From assembly GCA_050012355.1 (NCBI GenBank), contig JBEKHI010000102.1, forward strand, positions 1-21,542: 21,542 nt of DNA, given 5' to 3'. Within the stretch, counting starts at the first letter, position 1; every line of letters starts with the position of its first letter. The notes beneath the pieces are model-generated. The model did not search any database and was not told where the DNA came from. It worked only from the letters and a program-made list of their open reading frames with translations. The position numbers were made by a program, and so were the translations under genes. Positions 21,180 through 21,542 of the stretch are shown in pieces. The stretch is from JBEKHI01 sp050012355 (lineage in GTDB: Bacteria > Actinomycetota > Actinomycetes > Streptosporangiales > Streptosporangiaceae).

Positions 21180-21256
21180 TTAGCGGCTCGGGCAGGTTAG
21201 CGGCTCGGGCGGGTTAGCGGCGGGGGGTAGCGGGTCGGGCGGGTAGCGGCTGGGGC
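21180..21256. repeat. Degenerate 16-17 bp G-rich tandem repeat
   Basis: Five units. TTAGCGGCTCGGGC occurs exactly at 21180-21193 and 21197-21210, followed by diverged units starting near 21214, 21227 and 21243. Related G-rich sequence extends on both sides. No coding role is evident. Confidence 0.8.
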
Positions 21257-21279
21257 CGGCAGGCGGCTTGGGGGCGCGC

Positions 21280-21542
21280 TTACTGGCTGGCGTTGACGGC
21301 TATGCCGAACATCCCGATTTCGTCGGTGTGGGGGCAGACGATCGTCTGGTAGGCCGGGTTCTTCTTGGCGAAAACGTCGAAGCCGCGGTGCATTTTGATG
21401 TCGTCGGCCAGCAGGACGCCGCCGGATGGCATGGCGGACGCCGCTCTGGTCAGTTCGAATGTCGTGTTCCTGGCGGTGTGCAGGCTGTCGTGAATGAACA
21501 TCTGGACCTGGCCGACCTCGTTGACGAGACGCGGCAAGCGCT
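21280..21542 (-). CDS. Methyltransferase_24-type SAM-dependent methyltransferase, C-terminal end (partial)
   Basis: The frame enters from the right edge on the minus strand and ends with TAA at 21280-21282; about 85 residues are visible. MFIHDSLHTARNTTFEL resembles the 'FIDGDHSYEGVxxDL' segment of the Methyltransf_24 / cephalosporin-hydroxylase-like group, and AMPSGGVLLADDI matches the following 'LxPGGVLVxDDI' strand. Such enzymes often modify sugars or glycans, which would suit the neighbouring exopolysaccharide gene, but the visible part does not show the SAM-binding motif or substrate. The N-terminus lies outside the window. Confidence 0.65.
   Translation of the reverse strand, partial: RLPRLVNEVGQVQMFIHDSLHTARNTTFELTRAASAMPSGGVLLADDIKMHRGFDVFAKKNPAYQTIVCPHTDEIGMFGIAVNASQ

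Larger units (their letters stand above)
20869..21279. other. Non-coding repeat-rich interval between convergent genes
   Basis: About 410 bp without a supportable gene: the open frames here show no recognisable protein pattern and overlap repeats. It contains a 14-bp direct repeat GGCGGGTTGTCGGC (20915-20928 and 21155-21168), copy B of the dispersed repeat with its 14-bp hairpin, and a degenerate 16-17 bp tandem array. Confidence 0.6.

Noticed and set aside
20932..21183. An 83-codon plus-strand frame in the gap after the sigma gene
   Set aside because: It runs through the dispersed repeat and has no recognisable protein pattern; a similar spurious peptide arises from the other repeat copy near 10,830.

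Overview
The window is a high-GC chromosomal segment of an actinomycete. The GC-rich third codon positions, a BldC regulator, DUF4229 and PLDc_N small membrane proteins, and the actinobacterial gene orders hemD-hemB-hemL-phosphatase-resA-resB-ccsB and mfd-lipoprotein-mazG all point there. Genus cannot be assigned from sequence alone. No tRNA, rRNA, CRISPR array, transposase or phage gene was found.

Layout. (1) 1-7306, plus strand: heme supply and cytochrome c maturation. It holds the 3' end of hemD, hemB, a small primase/polymerase-like protein, hemL (4-bp overlap with the previous gene), a histidine phosphatase, a ResA-type thioredoxin, resB and ccsB. HemB and HemL make tetrapyrrole precursors, and ResA/ResB/CcsB reduce apocytochrome and attach heme outside the membrane (system II). 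The ccdA gene often found in this cluster is absent. (2) 7333-10805: mixed small genes, namely a PLDc_N-like membrane protein (minus), a two-gene unit of an anthrax-lethal-factor-like (M34-type) metallopeptidase plus an 84-residue acidic protein, bldC (minus), a PLP-dependent threonine/serine dehydratase and a DUF4229 protein. (3) 10879-13160, minus strand: a methyltransferase overlapping by 4 bp a fusion of a degenerate ATP-sulfurylase domain with an intact APS kinase. (4) 13256-18489, plus strand: a Cys-containing mini-ORF with a hairpin, mfd, a SurA-N lipoprotein and mazG. Mfd and the lipoprotein share one frame with no stop between them.

(5) 18490-21542: an AT-richer intergenic stretch with several hairpins, then a polyprenyl-phosphate glycosyl-1-phosphate transferase that overlaps the start of an ECF-type sigma factor by 1 base. 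A 22-bp perfect hairpin follows, then about 400 bp of non-coding repeats, and the 3' end of a methyltransferase on the minus strand. This looks like the edge of an exopolysaccharide or surface-glycan region attached to the housekeeping block.

Most notable points: the Mfd/lipoprotein frame fusion, the M34-like metallopeptidase with exact zinc-ligand spacing and a small partner gene, the glycosyltransferase-sigma coupling behind a structured leader, a 54-bp dispersed repeat at two convergent gene ends, and the Cys-containing leader ORF ahead of mfd. Everything here comes from reading the sequence; no database search was run.
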